Shown here piece after piece: positions 40,828 through 51,300 of a stretch of 64,000 bases of DNA (the first letter of the stretch is position 1; each line of letters starts with the position of its first letter). The stretch comes from Blattamonas nauphoetae (Eukaryota; Preaxostyla; Oxymonadida), in assembly GCA_033064195.1 (NCBI GenBank), contig JARBJD010000265.1, positions 1 to 64,000 of the forward strand. Reading direction: 5' to 3'. A program made the translations under genes and the position numbers. The notes beneath the pieces were generated by a model. That model did no database searches, had not been told where the DNA came from, and saw only the letters and a program-made list of their open reading frames with translations.

Positions 40828-42711
40828 TTAAGATTTCATTATTCCAAGTTCCTTGTGTAACGCTTTCAGTGTGTGATTTGGATAATACTCAACTTTAGGT
40901 TCACCATTGCTGTATCGTAATACCCACCAAGTTGTTGCGGTTGTTGCTAAAATCGGTGCTGGAGGATGCGTAAATCTTGTCATAAAACCATCGCCTCTAT
41001 CAGTTTGCTGACATGGATCAAGAACATTGTAGTATGTGTCAATCAAGCCCTGATATATTGGCTGAGATCTCAAAGTGACTGGAACATTCTGACCTCTGGA
41101 ACTGATCGAATCATTACAGTTTGTTGGACATCCACTACGTTGAGTTGAAAAGCATAAAAGAAAATCAGAATTGTCATGAATCGGTCGAACTCTTGTCATT
41201 GTTTCGTTGGGATAATTCTGATCACCTGTGAGTTTCTCTTCAACGAGAGAATCTGTCAATGATCGCTCCAAATCATCTGGAACAGTAAGGTATGAATCAA
41301 GGTTGAGAGTTGATAATGCGAACTGATAGAAACGTGCTCCAATAGTTGTTGTGGGTTGTTCTGGATCGTATTTGTTGAGGAGATTCACTTGGATATTCTT
41401 CTGCATTGGATTGTGGAAACATGTGACTTCATTATCATAGTGACGGAAGAGAAGCATGATATCCTTTGCATTCACGAGTACCATTTGCTGAGTACAATCA
41501 ATACCTGTTGCCGTTGGTGTCTTCTGAAATGGATAGAACGATATCTTTTCTGCTGGTATTGTCCCAGGACGATTCTGATACATTTTCTTCAGATTCTCTT
41601 TCGCAATTTCTTTCATTTTGTATCCAGCACTCATGCAATACACATCATCAATGCAATAATCCATAATGTTGAGAGAAATGTATTGTTCATCAGGGGAAGG
41701 TTCCGAGGTAATACCAGTTGGATGTGGAGATACACAATCTTGTTTTACTGCCATGATCTTAAATGATTGACCGATTTGAACGAAGTTCTTTGTACATGGG
41801 GGGACGAGATATGGAAGGAAGGTTGGACGATCACGATTACAATAAACAAGTGAATCTCGGATGGGAGGAAACTTTGATGTATATTCACTGACCAGCAATG
41901 AGAGTGTATTTTTCAGTGTCAGTTCAGGATTCACAGGACAACAAACGAAAGCATCTTCATTCATGTGAACACTGAGTTTCAGATCTCCGAAGAGACATCT
42001 TGGATAGTCAGTCATTCCTGAGAAAATTAGAAGATCTTCAAGATTAATCGACACACGAATTGGTACATCAATCGTGTCTTGAAACACTCCTGTTCCAGAT
42101 GTTGTTGTGAAATCGGACAATGGAATATAAACACCAGCAACCGATTCATCATGATTCCAAGCATTTTGCCAAGGTGTGTGACAATGCTTTCGATTCTCCA
42201 ATTGACTCTTCGGTTTGATCATATTGTAGATGTGAGATTCCATTGATACGTCATTGGTTGTTGTGCTGATTATTCTCTGATTATTGTGAAGAACAGTAAT
42301 ATCACGAAAGATTGATGCCGAATGTTTGAGTCCAACGAATATGAATATCCTCTCATTCATGTACGAGCCAATTTTACCTGCAGTTTGTTTCCAGTTGTTG
42401 ACTTTCAATGTAGCTGTCATTGTGAATGTGATAAACGAATCATCGATTTGACAAATGTCTTGATTGCCAGTGTGTGGAATGATTATTTCCTGTCCTTTGT
42501 AGAATCGTGAATTCTCTGATGGTTTCAATTCTTGAATAGAAGTACTGTGTGCTCCATCATTCAGAAGGTAATTGATGTGATGTTCAGACATTAGTTGCTG
42601 TTGAATTTGACCAATATCATCTCGTGTGTACTTGATTGATCCTGTGGTGTTTCCAGTTAATGATGATGCTCCTGTTCTTTTGTTTGTCAGATGTGTTATA
42701 TGCGAGTTCAT
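40828..42711 (-). CDS. major-capsid-like protein, paralogue 2 (Polinton B)
   Basis: A 627-aa protein, open throughout, nearly identical to the broken copy in Polinton A (300-1637). It begins MNSHITHLTNKRTGASSLTG and has the central core shared with paralogue 1 (HCHTPWQNAWNHDESVAGVY, YPRCLFGDLKLSVHMNEDAF). It ends in a strand-rich domain (TTWWVLRYSNGEPKVEYYPN) that parallels the end of paralogue 1 (ATYWLFWIENGQPRVRYVID). The two genes are adjacent, same strand, with 46 bp between them. A tandem duplication with later divergence is the simplest origin. They could form different capsomers or a capsid plus vertex protein. Confidence 0.72.
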   Translation of the reverse strand: MNSHITHLTNKRTGASSLTGNTTGSIKYTRDDIGQIQQQLMSEHHINYLLNDGAHSTSIQELKPSENSRFYKGQEIIIPHTGNQDICQIDDSFITFTMTATLKVNNWKQTAGKIGSYMNERIFIFVGLKHSASIFRDITVLHNNQRIISTTTNDVSMESHIYNMIKPKSQLENRKHCHTPWQNAWNHDESVAGVYIPLSDFTTTSGTGVFQDTIDVPIRVSINLEDLLIFSGMTDYPRCLFGDLKLSVHMNEDAFVCCPVNPELTLKNTLSLLVSEYTSKFPPIRDSLVYCNRDRPTFLPYLVPPCTKNFVQIGQSFKIMAVKQDCVSPHPTGITSEPSPDEQYISLNIMDYCIDDVYCMSAGYKMKEIAKENLKKMYQNRPGTIPAEKISFYPFQKTPTATGIDCTQQMVLVNAKDIMLLFRHYDNEVTCFHNPMQKNIQVNLLNKYDPEQPTTTIGARFYQFALSTLNLDSYLTVPDDLERSLTDSLVEEKLTGDQNYPNETMTRVRPIHDNSDFLLCFSTQRSGCPTNCNDSISSRGQNVPVTLRSQPIYQGLIDTYYNVLDPCQQTDRGDGFMTRFTHPPAPILATTATTWWVLRYSNGEPKVEYYPNHTLKALHKELGIMKS

Positions 42712-42739
42712 TTTATCAAAAATAAAAAAACAATAATGC

Positions 42740-43042
42740 TTATTTCTTTTTCAGTTTCTTCTTCTTTGCTTTCGGCTTCAGCTTTTCTTCCAGTCTCAGT
42801 ATTTCACCTCTGAGCTTGTTCGCTACTGCAGTGTTTCCTTCATTGATTGCTTGCTCATATTGTACCATCTTTTCTGCATGGATTTGTTGATCCGATTTCA
42901 CATCTGGTATCATCTCAACTCCTGTCTGTGCTACCTTAGAAATCAGTGGTCCAACAAAGGGGATGAGATTCAGAAATGGAGCTCCAACTCTGAGTATGTT
43001 TTTTCCAACTGCTGCTAATTTTGATAACCAACCTGGTGCCAT
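42740..43042 (-). CDS. small MAPG-start amphipathic protein 1 (Polinton B)
   Basis: A 100-aa protein starting MAPGWLSKLAAVGKNILRVG, with a hydrophobic stretch (FLNLIPFVGPLISKVAQ), a helical Gln/Glu segment and a Lys-rich tail (KPKAKKKKLKKK). The Polinton A copy differs mainly in the tail. The amphipathic N-terminus and basic tail recall minor or core virion proteins that bind DNA or membranes. This is inference; no family match is claimed. Confidence 0.7.
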   Translation of the reverse strand: MAPGWLSKLAAVGKNILRVGAPFLNLIPFVGPLISKVAQTGVEMIPDVKSDQQIHAEKMVQYEQAINEGNTAVANKLRGEILRLEEKLKPKAKKKKLKKK

Positions 43043-43080
43043 TTTAATAAAAATAAAAATATTCGAATACTAGTGAATGT

Positions 43081-43389
43081 TTATCCTTTGAATTGAATTT
43101 TGGAATTTGACGAGAGTGGCATATCATCATTGGAGTATCGTCCATTTCGTGGAGGTTCGTACTCGATCATCTGTGGTTTTGGTTGACGATTGATCGCCTT
43201 ATTTTGCTGATAAACGTCCATCATTCCGCCTAATCCATTGAGTATTCCACCTGCTGTTTGTCCGAATTTACTGTTTGTTTGAGAGAGCAATCCACCACCG
43301 ACTTGAAGTAATGTTGGAGCTAGAGGTTTGATGAATTGAAAGAACTGTTTTCCGATATTTTTGAGTTTGTTGAAACTTCCTGGTGCCAT
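43081..43389 (-). CDS. small MAPG-start protein 2 (Polinton B)
   Basis: A 102-aa protein starting MAPGSFNKLKNIGKQFFQFI, followed by a Gly-rich hydrophobic segment (QTAGGILNGLGGMMDV) and a polar tail. The shared MAPG start and layout suggest it is an old duplicate of the previous gene, though outside the start they have little similarity. The same gene pair is present in Polinton A. Probably a small virion component; function unproven. Confidence 0.65.
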   Translation of the reverse strand: MAPGSFNKLKNIGKQFFQFIKPLAPTLLQVGGGLLSQTNSKFGQTAGGILNGLGGMMDVYQQNKAINRQPKPQMIEYEPPRNGRYSNDDMPLSSNSKIQFKG

Positions 43390-43395
43390 TTATGG

Positions 43396-43409
43396 AAAAA
43401 TAAAAAATA
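43396..43409 (-). promoter_or_regulatory. T-rich leader/initiator motif
   Basis: AAAAATAAAAAATA on the plus strand, i.e. TATTTTTTATTTTT on the coding strand, six bases before the ATG of the 102-aa gene. It is identical in core to 2292-2304 in Polinton A. Confidence 0.6.
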
Positions 43410-43442
43410 CAATTCATTTATAATTTTAACGAGGAAATAATC

Positions 43443-44045
43443 TCAGAAGAGATTTCTACCCTTACGGGGTATTGCTTTCGTCAGAGAAATGCCATAATTG
43501 AGAATAGTGTTGTATGCTTCGTTATAGGCAATACTCATGTCTTTTCCACCAACAAGGATCTTGAAAATTGTTCGAAAGATTGGGAGTTTATTCAGACATA
43601 AACACTTGTCAGACAGGTCATCCAGTTCGATCACCACATCATTGATTCCAGTTAATGTCGCAATCAGTGCACATAAATCACTTTGGTTTGTGATCAGTTT
43701 CTTCGATGGTTCAATGAGATTATTCAATAGTTTCTTTTCACAAGCGAATGCATTCTTGTAGACGAGTAATAACTGATCTTTAAATGCTGAAATGTTGGAA
43801 GTGTACTCCCGCAGTGGAATAGAACGACTTTGGATTGGAGCTGATGGATACGTCTCCAGTGGTGGATCATAAGCACCTGGAACATTCTCTAGTTCAACAT
43901 TCGTGCATTGTTCATTGCGATCTTCGAGTTTCGATCTTCCGGAATTGGATCCTTTGTTATCGATGATGACATTGTTGGTGATTGATGTTGGTACTGAAGA
44001 AGAACTTGTGTGTTTCGTAAATTGACAACTTAGAATTGGTTGCAT
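43443..44045 (-). CDS. conserved capsid-block protein, 200 aa (Polinton B)
   Basis: About 90% identical to the Polinton A protein at 2322-2909. It has a Ser-rich N-terminus, the motif DPPLETYPSAP with a PSAP tetrapeptide, and a helical C-terminal half with conserved Cys (KNAFACEKKLLNNLIEPSKK, LSDKCLCLNKLP). It extends six residues further (KGRNLF) than the A copy. The ATG at 44045 follows the T-rich leader. It is the last gene of the block that is nearly identical between A and B. Function unknown. Confidence 0.65.
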   Translation of the reverse strand: MQPILSCQFTKHTSSSSVPTSITNNVIIDNKGSNSGRSKLEDRNEQCTNVELENVPGAYDPPLETYPSAPIQSRSIPLREYTSNISAFKDQLLLVYKNAFACEKKLLNNLIEPSKKLITNQSDLCALIATLTGINDVVIELDDLSDKCLCLNKLPIFRTIFKILVGGKDMSIAYNEAYNTILNYGISLTKAIPRKGRNLF

Positions 44046-44088
44046 CACTTTCTATAAAAATAAAAAATATATATTAATGTTTTTATAT

Positions 44089-45051
44089 TCACATTTCTGC
44101 TCGATCTATAGCTCCCATTCCAGAACTGTCCAACTGTGCAAATCGATAATATCCAGGCATTTCAGATTGGTATCCGCTGATATCATCATCTGTGACTGTT
44201 TTGAATGCTTTGGCTTTCAGTTGATTCAATTGTGTTGATATATGATGTGAATAGTGAGTGCAGTATTCCGATAAATGTGTTGGATCTTGAGTGATCATTT
44301 GGAGAAACACTGGATAAATCTGATCTTTGAAGGCTTTCTTTTGTTTCATACTGGGATTGAAGTCCTGAACATGATCAAGAAGCCATTGATCCCACATCAG
44401 TGATGCAATCTGTGATTGAATTGAATTGAACACCATATTGTCTAACACATTTTTGCTGGGATCAGCTGGATTACTTCGATTTGCACGAGTTATTCCCAAT
44501 GTGTCTGTCATGTGTTCACCAACAGCTCTCTTCATTATTGCAAATGGTTGTTGAGATCGTTTAGTCTTCATCTCTTCATAGCCGATGTCTCGATAATTGG
44601 TTGGCAAATCGTATGTTCCATTCTTGAGGAAATTCCTATGCACCGCTTTTATTTTCCTTCCATTCTCTTGATTGAATGATGTGTATGGTTTCTGTCTTCG
44701 CATATCTGGTGTTGGATTCATTGCATAGTATGTCTCTTTGACTGGTCTACTATTGTATGGAGTTAGCATGGCACCATTGACTGCAATCAGATCTCCAGTA
44801 TCATTATCGTAGACCATCACATCAGGAACTTGTCCATATTGTTCTATTTTCGCAGTCCAATTTCGTCCAGTTCTCTTGATGTATTCTAACGCTGATGGAA
44901 GACTGCACAGAACATCATTGCGTCTGGTTTGAATATCATCGTCAGCATAGATTCGTTTCAATGCTGCTTGAGTCTCCGGTCCGTATCTCATTTTTGGTTT
45001 CTTCGCTTGTGCTTTTCTTTGTGGTTGAACGTACACTATCTTTTGTGACAT
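44089..45051 (-). CDS. Asp-loop virion-like protein, 320 aa (Polinton B)
   Basis: Starts with a basic region (QPQRKAQAKKPKMRYG) and contains the loop VPDVMVYDNDTGDLIAVNG, followed by a helical C-terminal half (WDQWLLDHVQDFNPSMKQ). The loop and the stretch before it (LPSALEYIKRT) match the Polinton A region at 2949-3976, but the rest is diverged. Divergent from the ATPase gene, with about 60 bp between their starts. A structural or metal-binding virion protein is a reasonable guess; the family is not recognised. Confidence 0.6.
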   Translation of the reverse strand: MSQKIVYVQPQRKAQAKKPKMRYGPETQAALKRIYADDDIQTRRNDVLCSLPSALEYIKRTGRNWTAKIEQYGQVPDVMVYDNDTGDLIAVNGAMLTPYNSRPVKETYYAMNPTPDMRRQKPYTSFNQENGRKIKAVHRNFLKNGTYDLPTNYRDIGYEEMKTKRSQQPFAIMKRAVGEHMTDTLGITRANRSNPADPSKNVLDNMVFNSIQSQIASLMWDQWLLDHVQDFNPSMKQKKAFKDQIYPVFLQMITQDPTHLSEYCTHYSHHISTQLNQLKAKAFKTVTDDDISGYQSEMPGYYRFAQLDSSGMGAIDRAEM

Positions 45052-45112
45052 TGTGTGTTTTCATTCAAAATAAAAAAACCAAAAGTATATTTTAATTGGA
45101 GTTAAATCACAA

Positions 45113-45970
45113 ATGAACAAATCGAATCAATCATTAACAGCATACGTGAATGCAAAATTGAGTGAAGCATCAAATAGGAATGTTTCTCATGAAGTGCAAT
45201 CACAAATACATCCAGACTTGAATTTCAATCGCAACAGTGTCAATGTCCTCGTGTGAAACAGAGGAAGTGGAAAAACATTCAATGCTCTTCGAGAGGTTGC
45301 CAAGCTCCAGAATGTTCGAGTCAGAAATGAACTGTTTCACCTCTTTGTCTTCGTCACTGATAAGAACATTGATCCAACGTTCGATAAATTCAAACCAATA
45401 TTGAATGTTCCATACGTGAAAGTGAAATACGATGAAGCACTTCCATTTCTGTTGGAACTCTCTGAATCAAAAGCTGCTTATGAAGAGATTATTGACAACC
45501 AGTGGCAAGATAGAATTACTGATGAGTGTCGAGAGGATCTCTTTGATGCACTTTACATTGATGACTTCTCAATGAAGAATCTCCAAACGATTATCCTCTT
45601 GGATGACTGTCGTAGAATCCTTGGTGAACGAAGAGCATCCAAAAATAGAATGACAATGATGGACTTGTTACTGGAGAATCGACAACCGAAATTCACTTTC
45701 TTTCTGACGATGCATGAGCTGTTCAGTTTGTCTGCAGACATGAAGTCAAACATCGATTCGATGTGGATCTTTGGAGGATTCAACAAAGAACGAATCAGTC
45801 GAGTCTATCCTCAGTTGAACTCACCAATTGATATTCGACAGTTCTGGAATGTCTACCAACGAAAACAAAAGTGTGAAGCAATCATTCTTCGATACAATAC
45901 AGATGGAGTTGCACTGAACGAAATCAACAAAGATGGACTAATCAGAAGGGTCAGAGAACTCTTGAATTAG
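45113..45970 (+). pseudogene. packaging ATPase of the FtsK/HerA type (Polinton B)
   Basis: Fossil packaging ATPase. It has a P-loop region after FNRNSVNVL, a Walker-B-like strand LQTIILLDDCRRIL, and the conserved FTFFLTMHELFSLSADMKSN segment near the C-terminus, as in Polinton A. It is the only plus-strand gene in the middle of the element. One of the few breaks of Polinton B affects this gene. The last codons overlap the 3' end of the convergent 119-aa gene by 33 bp. Confidence 0.75.
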
Positions 45971-46297
45971 ATTCCCAATGGTCTCGTCAAGACTTCGAAG
46001 CCTCATGCTGAGAGTGTCTGTCAACGTCCGAATTGATTCTTCAATGTCGGACAATCTTTGATCAATCGAGAGTGAATTAGGAGGAGTGGAAGCATCGACA
46101 TATCGTTTCCTCAGTGCTATCTCGCCTCTTATTTTTGTTATTCGATACCCATCAATTTGAATCATCCTATTCAGTTTCTGCGTGGTGTACTCATTCAGTT
46201 CTTTTCTATTCTTCTCCAAGTATCTCTGAAAGTCGTGGATGTTTGTGAACTCTTTCTGTTCAGGATCAAACGGTTCTAATATCTTTAGTGATGACAT
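45938..46297 (-). CDS. conserved small protein, 119 aa (Polinton B)
   Basis: Homologue of the 110-aa protein in Polinton A (5011-5343): LEPFDPEQ near the start, TTQKLNRMIQIDGYRITKIR in the middle and a C-terminal coiled-coil-like segment (DQRLSDIEESIRTLTDTLSM). Convergent with the ATPase gene. Conservation in both elements despite rearrangement of the block argues for a real function, which I cannot name. Confidence 0.65.
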   Translation of the reverse strand: MSSLKILEPFDPEQKEFTNIHDFQRYLEKNRKELNEYTTQKLNRMIQIDGYRITKIRGEIALRKRYVDASTPPNSLSIDQRLSDIEESIRTLTDTLSMRLRSLDETIGNLIQEFSDPSD

Positions 46298-46363
46298 TTC
46301 AATGAAATAAAAATATCTGAAACATTTTTGAAAACGAACAAAGTTCTCAGATCGAAGATCGCA

Positions 46364-48298
46364 CTACGCTAGATTAAATTCAGCAATGAACTCTGGAGTT
46401 AAGTCGTCAATTGAGTCTGCATGGAACTTTGTGTGTTGAATTGGAACATAGACAACTTTTGACAGACAGGTGAGACCATTCAGTAGAGTTGCTACAACAT
46501 TACCGTGTTTGTATTCGATGAATTTCCCCACGAATTGAAACTGTCTTCGCTTCTTCTGAAACTTGGCAACAGTCTTGTCCAGATCAAGGTGAATCAACAG
46601 AATATTTCCTGGTTTGTATTTCCATAACATCTGTGTCGTCTGCTGTCGTTGGATATTCTTTAATGGTTCTTCACAACTGGAGATGTACAGTGCTTCGATT
46701 TCACGATTGTTCTGTGCTTGCTGTGGAGTGAACTTGTTCCAGTATGCTCGATGTGGAGTCGTGTTGTAGTATACCACCATCTGATTCATCAATGAATGAT
46801 TTGCCATTTGTGTTGTATTACCTTGGAATCCGTCCCTGATTGTTCTGATCACTCGATCGACAATTCTGTTGTGATTTGTGAATGGTGAGCTTGTGAAATA
46901 TGTACTGACTTTCTGTTGCTTGAAAAACTCTGATGCTTCAATACTAGTCCATGCAGCTTCTCCATCACCTCGAATGTTATTCACTGTAACTCCACGATGA
47001 TTAATCAGATCGTTGATTGCAGTCTTGACCTTGCTCCATGATTTATCCAGTATAGGAATCACAACAAGGTATTTGGTGTTGATGTTGATTGCAAATAGAT
47101 ATATCTGCAGAACTGTTTTCGACGTTGGTGATTGGATGAATACAAGATCAATTTCCCAGGATCCAAACTTGGGAGAGAAATAAGGTCGATCACAATTCTG
47201 TGGAACCTTTCTGTCTGCTGTCTTCTGTGGATCTCCAGTAATTGCTTTGGACATGAACTGCATTTTTGATCGAAAAGGATACACAATTTTTTCCGTTGCT
47301 TTTGGAATCATTGGTGGATCAATTCTCATTCTATCACTTCCTTTTTCTCTCTGGATTTTCCTCGGATGTGCAGCACTCCATCTGTGATCAAATTCCTCAT
47401 ACCAATCCTGAAATGATCTTCCTCCGAATGGGATTTGTTTTGTGTGAGTCAGAATGAAGTCAATATCATCAATCGCAATAGTTCTGTTAATTGAGACTCG
47501 AACAAATGTGTCTCTGTTCATTTTATTGGCATCCAGAATGTGTGATGTAATAAAGTGTTCCATCTGCTTTTGATTATTCATTATTGAGTTCTCAGCTTTG
47601 ATCTGTTCATAATCTGAATCGTTTCTCTGTTGATGATCAAACAATCCTTTCATTTGTTCCAACTTATTCAGTACTTGTTGTGTCGTAGGTTCGAACTGTC
47701 TGATCTCTCTCACAGGGTGTTTGGACGCAGTTGTTCTGATTGACATTGGTGGATTGGGAATTATGTCATCATCGTCCTCCTCTTCAAATTTCCTCTCCTT
47801 CATTGGATATTCATATTCAAACCCAGCCGATTTTAAGTTTCTCTTCTGTCCAGGAATAATGAGATATTCAGGTGGTTCTATAACTATTGGTCTTTGCACT
47901 GGAGTTGGGATTGGGATTGGTCTTGCCTCTACAGGGCTTCGAACTCTTGGTGAGAGAATTGGTGTCACTTGCTGATTGTACTTTCGATGATATTCTTTAT
48001 ACATCTTGTATGCTTTTTCACATCTCCAATCACTAAAACGTTTTCCCAAGAATGCAATCAGAAACTGTGAGACTACTTTTGTTCCATCTGAAATAGTTAA
48101 ATTCGGAGAGAGACCTCCATTAAACCAATCCTCAAAATATGTCTCATCGTTTGCAACATACTCTCCATGTGAATCATAGACGTCATATACTGGTAACGTG
48201 TTGGTTCTATTGAACTTGACATTGAATATTTTCTCTTTAGAGTGTTGTGTGCAATTCAGTAACCTATTCACTAATGCATTGATCTGTCGTGTATTCAT
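46364..48298 (-). CDS. RVE-type integrase (Polinton B)
   Basis: A 644-aa integrase, about 220 residues longer than that of Polinton A owing to a Pro- and charge-rich N-terminal extension. The catalytic core includes SWEIDLVFIQS, INTKYLVVIPILDKS, NIRGDGEAAWTS and SSPFTNHNRIVDRVIRTIRD. The C-terminal SH3/chromo-like part has YKPGNILLIHLDL and KKRRQFQFVGKFIEYKHGNV. The family joins the AG...CT ends of the element to a staggered 6-bp target. The start at 48298 follows a T-rich leader. Lies directly before PolB on the same strand. Confidence 0.9.
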   Translation of the reverse strand: MNTRQINALVNRLLNCTQHSKEKIFNVKFNRTNTLPVYDVYDSHGEYVANDETYFEDWFNGGLSPNLTISDGTKVVSQFLIAFLGKRFSDWRCEKAYKMYKEYHRKYNQQVTPILSPRVRSPVEARPIPIPTPVQRPIVIEPPEYLIIPGQKRNLKSAGFEYEYPMKERKFEEEDDDDIIPNPPMSIRTTASKHPVREIRQFEPTTQQVLNKLEQMKGLFDHQQRNDSDYEQIKAENSIMNNQKQMEHFITSHILDANKMNRDTFVRVSINRTIAIDDIDFILTHTKQIPFGGRSFQDWYEEFDHRWSAAHPRKIQREKGSDRMRIDPPMIPKATEKIVYPFRSKMQFMSKAITGDPQKTADRKVPQNCDRPYFSPKFGSWEIDLVFIQSPTSKTVLQIYLFAININTKYLVVIPILDKSWSKVKTAINDLINHRGVTVNNIRGDGEAAWTSIEASEFFKQQKVSTYFTSSPFTNHNRIVDRVIRTIRDGFQGNTTQMANHSLMNQMVVYYNTTPHRAYWNKFTPQQAQNNREIEALYISSCEEPLKNIQRQQTTQMLWKYKPGNILLIHLDLDKTVAKFQKKRRQFQFVGKFIEYKHGNVVATLLNGLTCLSKVVYVPIQHTKFHADSIDDLTPEFIAEFNLA

Positions 48299-48321
48299 TT
48301 ATTCAAAAATAAAGTTTGTGT

Positions 48322-51300
48322 TTATTCAATTATATAATCAGTTGCTTTCAGTCCATGAATGAATGGAGGACACGATTCATTTTCAAGTACGATTGCCTTC
48401 AGATGAATTCCACTGAGACTGAGTTTCTGTTGTTGTATTTTGGCTATCTCAAATCCATTGGTGTCATCGTCAGAATGAACTCTTCTCGTTTGAAAGTTCA
48501 ATGTTGTAGTCACAGTTTTCTCTCCATTAAGACACTTCACATAATCGTCACTTGTGATGTTTGTTTTCTTCAGTGATACTCCTTTGATTATGCATTTCTC
48601 ATCGAGAGAGTAGCACTTGGGTGCGAGACAGATCATCTGTTCACCTTCCTTCTCAATTGCTAGTCCCAACAACTTCTTCTCATCATCAACTCCCTTATCA
48701 GGATTTGGAAACCATTCATATTTGTGAGCATCGTAGAACTCCTTGTCAGCAATCACATGTTCAAATTGTTGATGAATACCAGCATTTGGATCTCCAGCAA
48801 TTGCCCAATAAGCAGAGTCAGTATCTCCCTCACAGAAGTGAATCTTGTTCATGTCTAGACATTTGTACATGAAGTTATAAATGAAATTCAGATACCAGAA
48901 CTTGGCATTGTCGAGTGTGAACACTGCTTCTTGCAGACATGTCTTGCATGATGCTTTCTCTCGATCTTCAATCACGATGTAGTTGTCCTCATTGATCTCT
49001 CTTGTCGCTACAAATCCTTTCATCATCTGTTTCAAATATGTTCTCTTCTCATTGCAGATTGTGATTGAGTTGTACTTCTCAGTGTTCATTCCATCGTATC
49101 CATAACTTCCATTCAAGTTGGTCTTACAGAACTGTTCCTTTCCTTTGTTTCCAACCTTCATTGCTTCTATTCTATCATTCATGAATGAGGTCACAAATGG
49201 TTCAAATCCAGCATGTCTCGAGAATACCATCACACTCTTAATATCGTCGACGATGAAGTGGCAATAGTCGATGAGGAACCACAGATAGTATGTCGAAAAG
49301 AACATATACTGATCGTGTGTGCTCAAGAGTTGGGTCAGCTTCCGTTGTTTGTCATCAGTCTTCAATCCATGTTTCTTCATCAACGAATAAGTCTTCTCTC
49401 CAATATTCTCTTCAGTCGTATTGACCACGATATTCCTGAAGATTGGTGGGAAGTTAATGAAATCATTTATATACTGCTCATCGATGTGTCCTTTCAACTC
49501 TGCAACAAATAATGTCTTCTGATTCTTGTCTTCGATGATCTTCCGACATTCTTTATCTCCTGTTGCGGTGAACAAACATCTTCCTGGCATGTACATTCTG
49601 TGATTGGTGTATGGATTATTCTTGTTCTTTATTGATGAGAAAGCACTTGGATAAAGAGAGTTGAAATCAACACCACAGACGTGAGTCATTTTATGTTCAG
49701 TATCTTTGGAGACAACTTTTCCATCTTCACACTTGAAGTGATTGATCGGCGTCGCGTCTTTGATATTCTGTCGATGTTGAACATTAGATAATCCACCAGT
49801 CACTGCTGCTCTCAACTTGTGATATGTTTGCTCATGTGTCAGAGTCATCGGCAATGATTTCCAGATGCAAAACTTCTTGAGTTGAATCCTCAATCGTGTG
49901 AGATGTTCATCTTTGTCTGACTTGTAGGTGTTGCAGTAATCACAGCAGATCTTCACGTTCTCTTTTGAATGTCCTTTTGCATTGTCGATTCTATCTAATG
50001 TTGGTCGCACTGCTTGTGAGAAGTGACTCTTGCAGATAGAGCACACTCTCTTGCACTGTTGAACGAACCACTCATAGTCTGCTTCAGTGACATTTTTATC
50101 AGTACTGCGATGAGCTTTCTGGTCTTGATAAATGTAGGATGCAACCTTGTACTTCCAGTACTGTTTCGTGATTTTGATTGGTCCAGATTCGTCACATTCG
50201 TTATAGTCTTCATCAATATCAAAGTCTTTGTACGCACAAGCATACTTGATTGCTGAAGCATTCGCTGACAATGAGAGATTATGCAACATATCCACTTTGT
50301 ATTGGAAGTTCAAATTGATTAACGTGTCTAATGGTGCAATCATGCATTCGACGTCTCTAATGTTGTAGAACTTGAGGTATTCCCACCTGTTTTTGAATCC
50401 TTGTTTGTTCCAATCATCAAGGTAAAGTTGGTAGTCACTATCAGACATTTCACTGTTGTTCAGACTGGAATAGAATTCATATTTGGAGAATGGTTCTGGT
50501 TTGCTCAGCACTGCGTCGTAGTCTGATGAATCAAATGATTCGTAAGCGAAGAATGATTTCTGGAGTGTAGTGTTTCCACCAAAAGCTTTGACTGCATTAT
50601 CCAAAGTCATTGGTCCAGTGTAAGACATCATGTCAATAAAGCGGAGCACTTGTTGTGTTTTCTCATGTCTGATCAACACTTGTTTGTACTTCGTTGTGGA
50701 TCCAAGGAAGCTCACCACTTTCCAATCTTTGTCAACGAGATCACGGAAGATGAGATTGATATCGAATCTGGAGCTATTGAATCCAATGACACTGACTTGG
50801 TTTTGTGAGGGAATCTCTGGGTCTTCATACAGATTGTCCTCTCGAACTGTCTCAGCATATTTGAAGAGTTCTCTGATCCATTGCTGCACAAAGTCTTTTC
50901 CATCTCGAAGATCAAAGTAGATTGACTTCACACCTGATTTTGTTTTAATTGCTGATGCAACGGAGAGAGGCTTCAAGTGGGATATCAACTGAGTATTGTC
51001 ATCAGAGAATAAATTGTCAAGAATGAGATCTTCCATCGTTTCGAAATCGTAAGTGATGTAGTATTGTGTAGGTTTGAACTCGTCTTGTCTCTTGTGTGCC
51101 ATCAGAAATTCATATGTTCTATTGTTGAGAATGTGTGGAACATATGGTCTTGGTGTTTTGTCAAGAGAGATCTTCTTCACATGTTTTCCATCAAGCTCTT
51201 TACACTCAGCAAGATGCTTCTCAAAATCTCTGCTGTAGTTTTTATTCTTCACTTGGAATCCTCTACACTGACAATATGGACAGAGTTTGTATCCAGTGAT

